This document shows positions 27,241 to 34,903 of a DNA stretch of 64,000 bases, in pieces (within the stretch, counting starts at the first letter, position 1; each line of letters opens with the position of its first letter). The stretch is taken from positions 62,001 through 126,000 of the forward strand of contig NZ_SKFG01000016.1 in the NCBI RefSeq assembly GCF_004344915.1. The letters run 5' to 3'. The notes beneath the pieces were generated by a model. The model was not told where the DNA came from. It saw only the letters and a program-made list of their open reading frames with translations, and did no database searches. A program made the translations under genes and the position numbers. The DNA is from Paenibacillus albiflavus. GTDB lineage: Bacteria > Bacillota > Bacilli > Paenibacillales > NBRC-103111.

Positions 27241-27951
27241 TTATCGGCTCCGTGACAAATAAGTAAAAACGATCTTCATCGCTTGCATCACCATATGGCA
27301 GCCATGGTCTAAATCTAACATATTCGCTTGCGCATCCTCAAGCCGAATTCGATCTCCACCTCGACGATTCTCATCCATTAAATCATCCATCATATCCACA
27401 TTAATAAAATGAATCTCCATATTGCGTTGATTGCGCAGCTTGTCCAGCTTGCTCTTATTCTCATCCTTGATTCTCGTGAGCTGCTGCTCCAACCATTTAT
27501 AATTAGCGCTGCCTCCACGCATATTACGTAGAACCGTAAAATAAGAGAATTTCGCTTTCACCTTTTCGGTTCGAAGATTAAATATTTCATTCATAAAATA
27601 ACCGAGTTTATCTAAGATAGAGAACATTCGAATAAGTGCATTTTTGTAAAAGTAGATGAACCGATGATAATCGTCTGACTCCTCAATCGTCATTTGCTCG
27701 ATAAATTTTTTGTGCACTTTATTCGCATATTTACGCGCTACATATTGACTCTGCTCCAGTTCATTCACCGCATCAATAAAACCCTGGCACCAAATATCGA
27801 AGCGAGCTTGACGATCTCTCGGAATTTCTACGCGTGTTCTGCCTGAAAAAATAACCTTACGAAATGAATTAATTGCCGATTGGACCATTACAAGTTCTTC
27901 TGAATCGAGTCGTCTTGGTTCATTAAATAGAAATCTAAGCAATGCTGTCAC
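27241..27951 (-). CDS. HEPN domain protein, Cthe_2314-like
   Basis: A 236-residue all-helical protein with a HEPN-type catalytic motif R-x4-H: R176 to H181 in NQRNMEIHF, near the end of the domain as is usual. The overall length and the LDKLRNQRNMEIH segment recall the Cthe_2314 HEPN family. Many HEPN proteins are metal-independent RNases acting as toxins or defence effectors. No nucleotidyltransferase antitoxin lies next to it; its neighbours are a GNAT gene and ctaA. RNase activity is inference from the motif. Confidence 0.65.
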   Translation of the reverse strand: MTALLRFLFNEPRRLDSEELVMVQSAINSFRKVIFSGRTRVEIPRDRQARFDIWCQGFIDAVNELEQSQYVARKYANKVHKKFIEQMTIEESDDYHRFIYFYKNALIRMFSILDKLGYFMNEIFNLRTEKVKAKFSYFTVLRNMRGGSANYKWLEQQLTRIKDENKSKLDKLRNQRNMEIHFINVDMMDDLMDENRRGGDRIRLEDAQANMLDLDHGCHMVMQAMKIVFTYLSRSR

Positions 27952-27973
27952 TCCGTTTCAGTTATACATCCTA

Positions 27974-28897
27974 TTACTTATGCTTGCGGGCGAATATCGT
28001 CAGTACAGCTAAATAGGCAAGTACCGTAAATAGTCCCGCGATCAAAAGACCATGAACAAGTGTAGCAAGCAAATGTGAATACCAAGTTTCACTTAATAAA
28101 GTAAAAGTTACAGCCGCCCCGCTTAGAATTTGCAGCACCACTATCACAAATGCTAATTGAATCCCTTTGTACACCTTATCGAGTCCCCTATAATGCTTGC
28201 GAGCAATAATGAACATGACAAGTAGAAGTACAAAAAGCAGGAATGCAGCTACTCGGTGCATGAACACAATGCCTGTTGCCCCTTCGAGATCTGGAATGAG
28301 TTCTCCATTGCATAGCGGCCAATCCAGACAACCAGCTGAAGATTTCGTATGTCTAACATATGCCCCGACATATACTACAATATAACAATAAATGACAGAA
28401 ATCCAAATTAACGCTTTAAACCCTCGCGACATTACGCTAAGTTTAGCTCCCGCTTCACCTAAATAATCCCCCCACTTGGTAAAAACAAGTGCAAGCAAGA
28501 ATGTCGCTGCAAACGCCACAAGCGATATACCAAAATGAAGCGCCATAACGATTGAAGATTGTGCGCTTAGTGCTGCTAATGCCCCAAGATAAGCCTGAAT
28601 AATGGTGAAGATCCCAGTGATAATTGCAAACCACCAAGCGTCCTTGCGTTTCACATACTTAAATACAAGGAAAACTAGCAATAACAATAATATTCCAAAA
28701 ATTCCTGTAATATATCGGTGACTTGATTCAATAATCTGTGGAATCGTAAAAGCTGCAATAAACTCACCATTGCATAACGGCCACGTATCTCCACAAGCTT
28801 TGCCTGAGTCCGTCTTGGTTACTAAAGCACCGCCAAGCACGACAAGCATCATGAAGAACGCTGCCGCAAATGACACAAATCTAATTCGTCTCTGCAT
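27974..28897 (-). CDS. ctaA: Haem A synthase
   Basis: A 307-residue membrane enzyme with eight hydrophobic helices that converts haem O to haem A for cytochrome aa3 oxidase. It has the duplicated four-helix design with conserved histidines (SSHRYITG, ALHFGISL, YVRHTKSS, MHRVAAFL) and the paired cysteines of the Bacillus type (CGDTWPLCNG; CLDWPLCNG). Its transcript probably starts with a perfect 18-bp hairpin. CtaB, the preceding enzyme, is encoded elsewhere in the window. Confidence 0.95.
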   Translation of the reverse strand: MQRRIRFVSFAAAFFMMLVVLGGALVTKTDSGKACGDTWPLCNGEFIAAFTIPQIIESSHRYITGIFGILLLLLVFLVFKYVKRKDAWWFAIITGIFTIIQAYLGALAALSAQSSIVMALHFGISLVAFAATFLLALVFTKWGDYLGEAGAKLSVMSRGFKALIWISVIYCYIVVYVGAYVRHTKSSAGCLDWPLCNGELIPDLEGATGIVFMHRVAAFLLFVLLLVMFIIARKHYRGLDKVYKGIQLAFVIVVLQILSGAAVTFTLLSETWYSHLLATLVHGLLIAGLFTVLAYLAVLTIFARKHK

Positions 28898-28934
28898 ATG
28901 TATGTTCTGCCCTTCTTTATGTCGTATGAATCAC

Positions 28935-28973
28935 AAGAATGAATCAATTTCAGAGTGAAATTGATTCATTCTT
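28935..28973 (-). promoter_or_regulatory. Perfect 18-bp inverted repeat at the predicted 5' end of ctaA mRNA
   Basis: AAGAATGAATCAATTTCA, loop GAG, then its exact reverse complement. On the minus strand it starts about 7 nt after the candidate -10 and ends 38 nt before the ctaA ATG, so the mRNA would open with this hairpin. There is no T-run, so it is not an obvious terminator. It could be a stabilising 5' stem-loop or a large operator. Confidence 0.8.
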
Positions 28974-28979
28974 ACATTA

Positions 28980-29009
28980 ATTATAACGATATTAGTCTAG
29001 CAATTCCAA
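28980..29009 (-). promoter_or_regulatory. Candidate sigma-A promoter of ctaA
   Basis: Minus strand TTGGAA, 18-nt spacer, TATAAT. Predicted start at about 28973, the first base of the perfect hairpin. Confidence 0.55.
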
Positions 29010-29121
29010 TCATATTTGTGACAAACTATACAAATTCTCATTTTTATAGGTTTACATTATTTTGCAAAAGTGATATCATAATAATATAACTTAGATATTA
29101 TGACGAAAGAGGGAAACAGAC

Positions 29122-29979
29122 ATGAAAGAAACCAATGCATGGAAACTTAATGGTGTTGTTGCGATTCTGTTATTTTTAATCTTCGTTGGCATAGCAGCAG
29201 GAAGCTTCTATTTACTTGATTCCGAGAACCAGCCACTATACGCTATTCCTGGCATTTTAGGAGCCATCCTCGCTGTAATTACCCTTAGTTCCATCAAAGT
29301 TGTCCAACCGAATCAAGCGATTACACTGACATTCTTTGGCCGTTATATCGGAAGTGTTCGTGAAGCAGGTTTCTGGATGACAGTACCGTTTACAACAGCG
29401 AAGAAAGTATCCCTACGTATGCGCAACTTCAACTCAGCTAAGCTTAAGGTCAACGATATTAACGGTAATCCAATTGAGATCGCTGCAGTTGTTGTATTCC
29501 GTGTCATCGATTCAGCCAAAGCGCTATTCGATGTAGACAAGTATGAAGTGTTCGTTGAAATTCAGAGCGAAACAGCACTACGTCACGTTGCGACTAAATA
29601 CCCTTACGATAACTTCGATGATGGCTACTCCCTGCGCGGAAATTCAGAAGAAGTAGCTGCTGAATTAGTGAATGAATTACAACAACGCTTAACGGTTGCT
29701 GGCCTTGAAGTAATTGAAGCAAGACTGACACACCTTGCTTATTCTGCAGAAATTGCAGCGGCTATGCTGCAGCGTCAACAAGCCGATGCCATTGTTGCAG
29801 CTCGTCAAACTATTGTGGATGGTGCGATCGGTATGGTCAAAATGGTCGTGGCGGATATCGAAGCAAGCGGTATTGCACTTGACGAGGAACGTAAAGCAGC
29901 CATGATTAACAATCTGATGGTTGCCATCGTATCAGACCGCTCTGCGACACCTGTAATTAACACAGGATCGTTATACTAG
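29122..29979 (+). CDS. SPFH/Band 7 domain membrane protein
   Basis: A 285-residue protein with two N-terminal helices (about 10-32 and 38-57) followed by an SPFH domain (about 60-200; VVQPNQAITLTFFGRYIGS, LKVNDINGNPIEIAAVVVFRV) and a helical C-terminus with the LTHLAYSAEIAAAMLQRQQADAIVAARQ pattern. SPFH proteins form oligomeric membrane microdomain scaffolds. It is followed after 9 nt by a ribbon-helix-helix protein, a pairing that recurs in Bacillota. Function unknown. Confidence 0.9.
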   Translation: MKETNAWKLNGVVAILLFLIFVGIAAGSFYLLDSENQPLYAIPGILGAILAVITLSSIKVVQPNQAITLTFFGRYIGSVREAGFWMTVPFTTAKKVSLRMRNFNSAKLKVNDINGNPIEIAAVVVFRVIDSAKALFDVDKYEVFVEIQSETALRHVATKYPYDNFDDGYSLRGNSEEVAAELVNELQQRLTVAGLEVIEARLTHLAYSAEIAAAMLQRQQADAIVAARQTIVDGAIGMVKMVVADIEASGIALDEERKAAMINNLMVAIVSDRSATPVINTGSLY

Positions 29980-29988
29980 GACAATGTT

Positions 29989-30204
29989 ATGTCTGCCAAG
30001 AAGCAATTTCCTTTACGCCTTGACCCTAAGATCTACGAAGCACTAGAATTATGGTCTTCAGATGAATTCCGCAGTGTCAACAGCCATATCGAGTTCGTGC
30101 TCCGTGAAGCATTAAAAAATGCTGGGCGTTTGCCTGGAAGACCTAACACAAATGCAAACAGAATGACGCCTTCAGCGCCAGACGAGAATAACAGCCAAGA
30201 ATGA
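29989..30204 (+). CDS. Arc-like ribbon-helix-helix protein
   Basis: A 71-residue protein with an Arc/MetJ-type ribbon-helix-helix: strand KKQFPLRLDPKIYEAL, then helices around DEFRSVNSHIEFVLREALKNAG. The tail is proline/asparagine-rich and disordered. It could bind DNA and autoregulate, but RHH folds also serve as protein partners. It lies 9 nt after the SPFH gene with a weak SD, so the two are co-expressed. Confidence 0.82.
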   Translation: MSAKKQFPLRLDPKIYEALELWSSDEFRSVNSHIEFVLREALKNAGRLPGRPNTNANRMTPSAPDENNSQE

Positions 30205-30218
30205 AAGGTATAAAAATA

Positions 30219-30260
30219 GGGACTATCTTCAGCAGATGATTGATCTGCGAAGATAGTCCC
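30219..30260. terminator. Terminator after the SPFH-RHH operon
   Basis: GGGACTATCTTC...GAAGATAGTCCC, 12-bp arms with an inner GCAGAT/ATCTGC stem. Tail is short on both sides. Confidence 0.7.
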
Positions 30261-30279
30261 TTCGATCGTCTGTCTATGC

Positions 30280-31803
30280 TTATTTGCGTGTTACCGTTAC
30301 AACATTTGCATCATAATTAATATCAAATCCGAATTCGAGTGCAATGAAACGAAGCGGAACATAAGAATAGCCATCTTTGCTCACAACTGCGGATTGCATC
30401 TCCTTCTCAGCTCCGTTAACAGTCGCTTTATTCGAACCAACATGCATCACGATTGTTGTGTCGCTTATGTAGTCAACAACGGTAATTTCGTGTTTTTCAC
30501 CGTTCCACTTCACATCGGCATCTAATTGTTCAAGCAGCAAGCGTGTTGGTGCCATTGTGTACTGCTCTTCGTTCACATATGCCTGACCAATAACGGATTC
30601 TGCTGTATTCTTCGCTACATGAATCTGTACATTCTTGTTAAGCAGTTTCAAGTCGTCTTTAATCAATTTGTAGAACGTTGAGTTCTTATCAAAATTACCC
30701 ATTAACTTGCCAAAAGATACGCTTTGCTCCGGATCTCCCGTATTGATTTTGAGCGTACCGCCCGATACATCAATCGGCTCGGCCTTCACAGGCTTATTTA
30801 TGTTCCACATGCTGTTTGATGCAGTAACTTTCATCCCCTTAATCCCACTCGATCCTGCAACTTGAGGGAAGACAACATTCAGATCCACTGCAGTCTTACG
30901 GATATAGGAGTCGCTATCCACATATAAATCCAACTTAAGGGTTGAATCCTTCAATTGTTGCACTTGTGGATCATTCAAATCGAAACTAGCAGACATTTTT
31001 TTCAAGCTGTCCATAATAACTGGTAGAACCATTGAAAGTGCCAGTTCTTTGTCATCTAGGAATGGAAGGATCATCGCCATGCTAGGGTCATTGTTTTCTT
31101 TTAAGATTGGCACTACGATATCAAACAATTGGCCAATTAGTCCTTTTAGACCTGCTTCATCCTTGATGATGTTGTCTAACAATCCTTTAAGCAATTTAAC
31201 CAGATCGCTGCCACTAAGCTCAATATGCAGCTTTGTCAAAGGTACGGATTGACCATTGATCTTCTCAGATACCTTGGAGGAATCAATTTTGACATCAGGC
31301 AGTTGTTTAACAAAATACTGAACTACTGTTGGAAGAAGAGCTTCCGCCTTCTTATCCAAACCTATTAAACTCTTAGTTAATTCAGTAGAAATAGCTCCAT
31401 TAGCCGTTTCAAGCGGCATAACAATCGGCTTCTTAGCGCCGTCCATATGTATCGTTATTGATTTATCTGTTGAGAACAGCTTAAACGGAATATCTTTGTC
31501 CTTAATCGTAAGCTTACCTGTCATGGAGACATGTGTACTATCTTCTGATTTCATATTATCAATGGTAATCTTAGTAGAATTGATAATGGCAAGAATAGCA
31601 GCTTCTTCTCCCGATGGCTTATATCCAGCAGCTGTTACCAACTCTACTGCAAGTGACATATCGCCTTCTCCACTCACTGCCGTCATATTGTTAGCGACTA
31701 GTTTCGAAAGGTCAACTCCTGCAATAGATTGACAACCTGCTAGAATAACTAGCATCGCAGCAAGTAGAACACTCATGACTTGCTTATAGCTTTTTTTCAG
31801 CAA
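30280..31803 (-). CDS. Lipoprotein with C-terminal copper-amine-oxidase-N-like domain
   Basis: A 507-residue predicted lipoprotein with lipobox LAGC (C24) after a classic signal. The long middle part (about 30-410) is a lipoprotein domain rich in K/D and hydrophobic alternation, with no recognised motif. The last 90 residues (VNGAEKEMQSAVVSKDGYSYVPLRFIALEFGFDINYD) match the copper amine oxidase N-terminal-like (stalk) domain, widely used in Paenibacillus surface proteins as a binding module and not an oxidase. Role unknown; probably surface-located. Confidence 0.8.
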   Translation of the reverse strand: MLKKSYKQVMSVLLAAMLVILAGCQSIAGVDLSKLVANNMTAVSGEGDMSLAVELVTAAGYKPSGEEAAILAIINSTKITIDNMKSEDSTHVSMTGKLTIKDKDIPFKLFSTDKSITIHMDGAKKPIVMPLETANGAISTELTKSLIGLDKKAEALLPTVVQYFVKQLPDVKIDSSKVSEKINGQSVPLTKLHIELSGSDLVKLLKGLLDNIIKDEAGLKGLIGQLFDIVVPILKENNDPSMAMILPFLDDKELALSMVLPVIMDSLKKMSASFDLNDPQVQQLKDSTLKLDLYVDSDSYIRKTAVDLNVVFPQVAGSSGIKGMKVTASNSMWNINKPVKAEPIDVSGGTLKINTGDPEQSVSFGKLMGNFDKNSTFYKLIKDDLKLLNKNVQIHVAKNTAESVIGQAYVNEEQYTMAPTRLLLEQLDADVKWNGEKHEITVVDYISDTTIVMHVGSNKATVNGAEKEMQSAVVSKDGYSYVPLRFIALEFGFDINYDANVVTVTRK

Positions 31804-31880
31804 TATAAACTTCTCCTCTCTTCTTCCACATATTAATAGTTATGAACATACATATATATTATACGAAAGAATTTGGAAAA

Positions 31881-31913
31881 TAAAAACTCATCACTGCAAT
31901 TACAATGATGAGT
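31881..31913 (-). terminator. Terminator of the flippase operon
   Basis: Minus strand ACTCATCA...TGATGAGT followed by TTTTTATTTT, just after the flippase stop. Confidence 0.85.
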
Positions 31914-31924
31914 CTTCAATCCTA

Positions 31925-33595
31925 TTATTTGCTTGTTTGTTTCAGACGAGCAAATTTATTAATCAGTTTGCGGAGCGGAGCAGGGAAGCTCGCCACGTCG
32001 TCCTTCGTTACGACTCTCGTTAGCGCCAACATCAGTGGATATAATGCGAGCACAATACCGCACACAATGATCGCGTTAACCATTTCATTCAAACGATCGA
32101 TCGTGGAAATATGCAGATACGTATGCGTTAGCCACTCAAGTCCATAACCTATGATCACAATGATAATGGTTGATGCGATTAATCCAATCCATTTTTTGCC
32201 GAAAGCTACAAATGGAATATCTTTACGCAGTACCCCGAGATTGATGATCGACATCACCACAAAACAAAGTCCAGTCGCAAGCACAATCCCGTAAATGCCA
32301 ATAATCGGAGCTAACAGGAAGTTCAGCAGAAGCTTAGTCGCAATACCAGCAACAACGCCCCATACTAGCGGCTTCATACGACCTAATCCCATAAGTACTG
32401 CACCAGAAGTTTGCATCACGATCTGGAACATAGCGCTAACCGTTAACAGACTAATAATATAGTGACCATTGGCATAGCCGTATGCACTTTGTTCATAGCC
32501 AAAAATAAACCCGTTTAGCGGTCTCGCCCCAATTGCCACAATTAGTACCATAGGCAGCCCTGTAAGAATCGCGAGTTGCATCACACGTGACGTATGATGC
32601 TTCACTTGATCCATACGACCTTGTGAATACGTCGAGGAAATAAGCGGTACGATGGATTGGCTAAGTGCGATCGCGAGAATAATCGGCAGCCCAGCCAGCG
32701 ACTGCGCGCGTCCTCCCAGAATCCCCAGCAATTCACGAGCACCTTCACTGGTAAAACGATCCTGCAGTAATGGGATAACAGACGAAGAATCAATACTGTA
32801 TATAAGCGTTACCGTAATTGAGAAAATAACGATTGGTATCGACAGCTTAAGCATGCTCATCAAAATTTGTTTGTTACCTTGCAGCACAGGTACGGAGGAT
32901 GAAGCCCCTCCTGCACTTGAAATTGGCGAGTTGCTTGTCTGCAGCAGTTCCTTCTCATCTTCCTTACGCAGCTTTAGCGTATAGTAAATCATCACGCCTA
33001 ATGCAGCGATACCGCCCATCACACCGCCAAAGGACGCGCCCGCTATCGCCCATTCATCTGAAACCTGCAGCAGCACATAAGCCAGACCAACGGCAGTCAC
33101 AAGACGGAATACTTGCTCAACAACTTGCGATACACCGTTAGGCATCATATGCTGACGACCTTGGAAATAGCCTCTCATGACGGCAATCAAAGGGAATAGC
33201 AGCAGCGTCGGAGCAATCACCTTGGTGGCGAGAATCGCCTTGGGATCGCCAGACAAGTCAGCAGCAAACCACGGCGCTAACACGAATAGAATGATCGCCA
33301 TCACGATACCTGCAATAATCGCGAACCCAATAGCAGCCTTGTAAATACGACCCGCCTCTTCATGACGACCAATCGCTGTGCGTTCAGATATCATTTTGCT
33401 AAGCGCACTTGGGATTCCAGCAGTTGCGACAACTAGCAGTACGGAATATAAGTTAAAAGCAATCGCATACGAGCCCATCCCCTCATCCCCCAGCAGGTAA
33501 ACGAGAGGAATGCGCTGAAACACGCCAAGAAACCGCGCAATTAGCGCGGCAACGGTGAGAATAATCGTTCCTTTAATAAGCGAATCTTTACTCAA
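31925..33595 (-). CDS. MOP-superfamily lipid flippase (SpoVB/YtgP-like)
   Basis: A 556-residue protein with about 14 helices and the polysaccharide-biosynthesis/MurJ-type pattern (RFLGVFQRIPLVYLLGDEGMGSYAIAFNLYSVLL; SALSKMISERTA). In Bacillus such proteins flip lipid II (YtgP/MurJ) or act in cortex synthesis (SpoVB). I cannot tell which one this is. A cytoplasmic loop around residues 215-245 is serine-rich. It is the last gene of HAD phosphatase-DUF456-flippase, with a terminator after it. Confidence 0.87.
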   Translation of the reverse strand: MSKDSLIKGTIILTVAALIARFLGVFQRIPLVYLLGDEGMGSYAIAFNLYSVLLVVATAGIPSALSKMISERTAIGRHEEAGRIYKAAIGFAIIAGIVMAIILFVLAPWFAADLSGDPKAILATKVIAPTLLLFPLIAVMRGYFQGRQHMMPNGVSQVVEQVFRLVTAVGLAYVLLQVSDEWAIAGASFGGVMGGIAALGVMIYYTLKLRKEDEKELLQTSNSPISSAGGASSSVPVLQGNKQILMSMLKLSIPIVIFSITVTLIYSIDSSSVIPLLQDRFTSEGARELLGILGGRAQSLAGLPIILAIALSQSIVPLISSTYSQGRMDQVKHHTSRVMQLAILTGLPMVLIVAIGARPLNGFIFGYEQSAYGYANGHYIISLLTVSAMFQIVMQTSGAVLMGLGRMKPLVWGVVAGIATKLLLNFLLAPIIGIYGIVLATGLCFVVMSIINLGVLRKDIPFVAFGKKWIGLIASTIIIVIIGYGLEWLTHTYLHISTIDRLNEMVNAIIVCGIVLALYPLMLALTRVVTKDDVASFPAPLRKLINKFARLKQTSK

Positions 33596-33625
33596 TGTTG
33601 TTCCTTCTTCCTATCCTACGGCTCA

Positions 33626-34105
33626 CTAGAACACCCAGATAAAAAATAAAATGATCATGATAATTTGCAATACAATTTTGACAGCAGTACTCGCAAAGAA
33701 GCCCAGTACCGAACCAATCCCTGCTTTAACCGCGTTGCCGAAGCTCGCCCCAACGATCAGCTCTCCGATCACCGCACCGATGAACGGTCCGAGAATTAAA
33801 CCGAAGGCAGGAATGACGAACGGCCCTATGATCAAGCCAATCGTCGAGCCCCATACGGAAGCCTTGGAACCGCCAAATTTCTTAACTCCCATTGCCGATA
33901 CCACATAATCGGAAACGATGAGGATCACAACGATTAAGGTCTGAAGGATCCAGAACCACCAGCCGAATGGCTCGAAGCTAATGAGCCACCCATATACGAA
34001 ATAGGCCGCATATATGGCAAATGATCCCGGCAATACCGGTACTACACTTCCTATCATTCCGATGATAAACAATAGGATGATCAGTACCCAAGCGAATATC
34101 GCCAT
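33626..34105 (-). CDS. DUF456 family membrane protein
   Basis: A 159-residue membrane protein of about five helices with the DUF456 pattern (MIGSVVPVLPGSFAIYAAYFVYGW; KFGGSKASVWGSTIGLIIGPF; GLILGPFIGAVIGELI). Family function is unknown. It starts 1 nt after the HAD phosphatase stop and precedes the flippase by 30 nt, so the three are probably co-transcribed. Confidence 0.87.
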   Translation of the reverse strand: MAIFAWVLIILLFIIGMIGSVVPVLPGSFAIYAAYFVYGWLISFEPFGWWFWILQTLIVVILIVSDYVVSAMGVKKFGGSKASVWGSTIGLIIGPFVIPAFGLILGPFIGAVIGELIVGASFGNAVKAGIGSVLGFFASTAVKIVLQIIMIILFFIWVF

Positions 34106-34106
34106 C

Positions 34107-34850
34107 TTATGGGTTCAACATATACTCACGAATAATCTTGGCAACGCCATGCTCATCGTTTGTGACGGTCACAAGATCTGCATTAGCTTTCAACTCTTCC
34201 TGCGCATTGCCCATAGCTACTCCAAGTCCAGCAGCCTTAATCATGGACAGGTCATTAAGTGAATCGCCCATTGCAATTACCTCGTGCATGCCAATGCCTT
34301 GCAGCTTGCATACCTCAAGCATTCCGCTTCCTTTGGAGATGCCTTTCGGATTGAGTTCAATATTGTTCACATTCGAGTTCGTAATTTCAAACAGATCCCA
34401 TGAGGCTACCTCTGCGCGAATCTTGGAAAGCAGTTCTGCATTCTCTTCCCAGAAGCCAAACTTCAGCCAAACATTATCCTCTATCGATTCAGCCCAATGA
34501 TCGCGGTTGAACAGCCCTGCAACTGAATATGCCCAGTACCATGAACCTGTTTCTACTGCCATCTTATGCAATCTAGCAATAATCTCACGAGGCATCTCAA
34601 CGCGCTTATGCAGCTCATGCGGAGCACGCCATACTTCACTGCCGTTAACAGATACAAGCGGAGATTGAAGATTAAGCTGCTCTACGTAAGGCAATACGGT
34701 TTGCACACCACGCCCGGTTGAGAACATTACGGTAATTCCAGCTTCGATTGCTGCTGCAATCGCTTGACGATTCTCCTCGGAAATCTTCTGCTCCTCATTC
34801 AGAACAGTCCCATCCATATCTAGCGCAAGTAATTTATATTTTGTCGACAT
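34107..34850 (-). CDS. Cof-type HAD-IIB phosphatase
   Basis: A 247-residue HAD phosphatase with the nucleophile motif LDMDGTVL (D11, D13), motif II FSTGRG (STGR), a C2-type cap in the middle and the terminal GDSLNDLSM motif. Cof-type enzymes hydrolyse sugar phosphates or flavin-type compounds; the substrate here is unknown. It begins 53 nt after the asnB stop and may be read from the asnB transcript. Confidence 0.9.
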   Translation of the reverse strand: MSTKYKLLALDMDGTVLNEEQKISEENRQAIAAAIEAGITVMFSTGRGVQTVLPYVEQLNLQSPLVSVNGSEVWRAPHELHKRVEMPREIIARLHKMAVETGSWYWAYSVAGLFNRDHWAESIEDNVWLKFGFWEENAELLSKIRAEVASWDLFEITNSNVNNIELNPKGISKGSGMLEVCKLQGIGMHEVIAMGDSLNDLSMIKAAGLGVAMGNAQEELKANADLVTVTNDEHGVAKIIREYMLNP

Positions 34851-34903
34851 TTGTTAAGTCCTCCTCGTAGCCAAAACTTTACTGCATGATGTTCATAGTC
34901 TTA

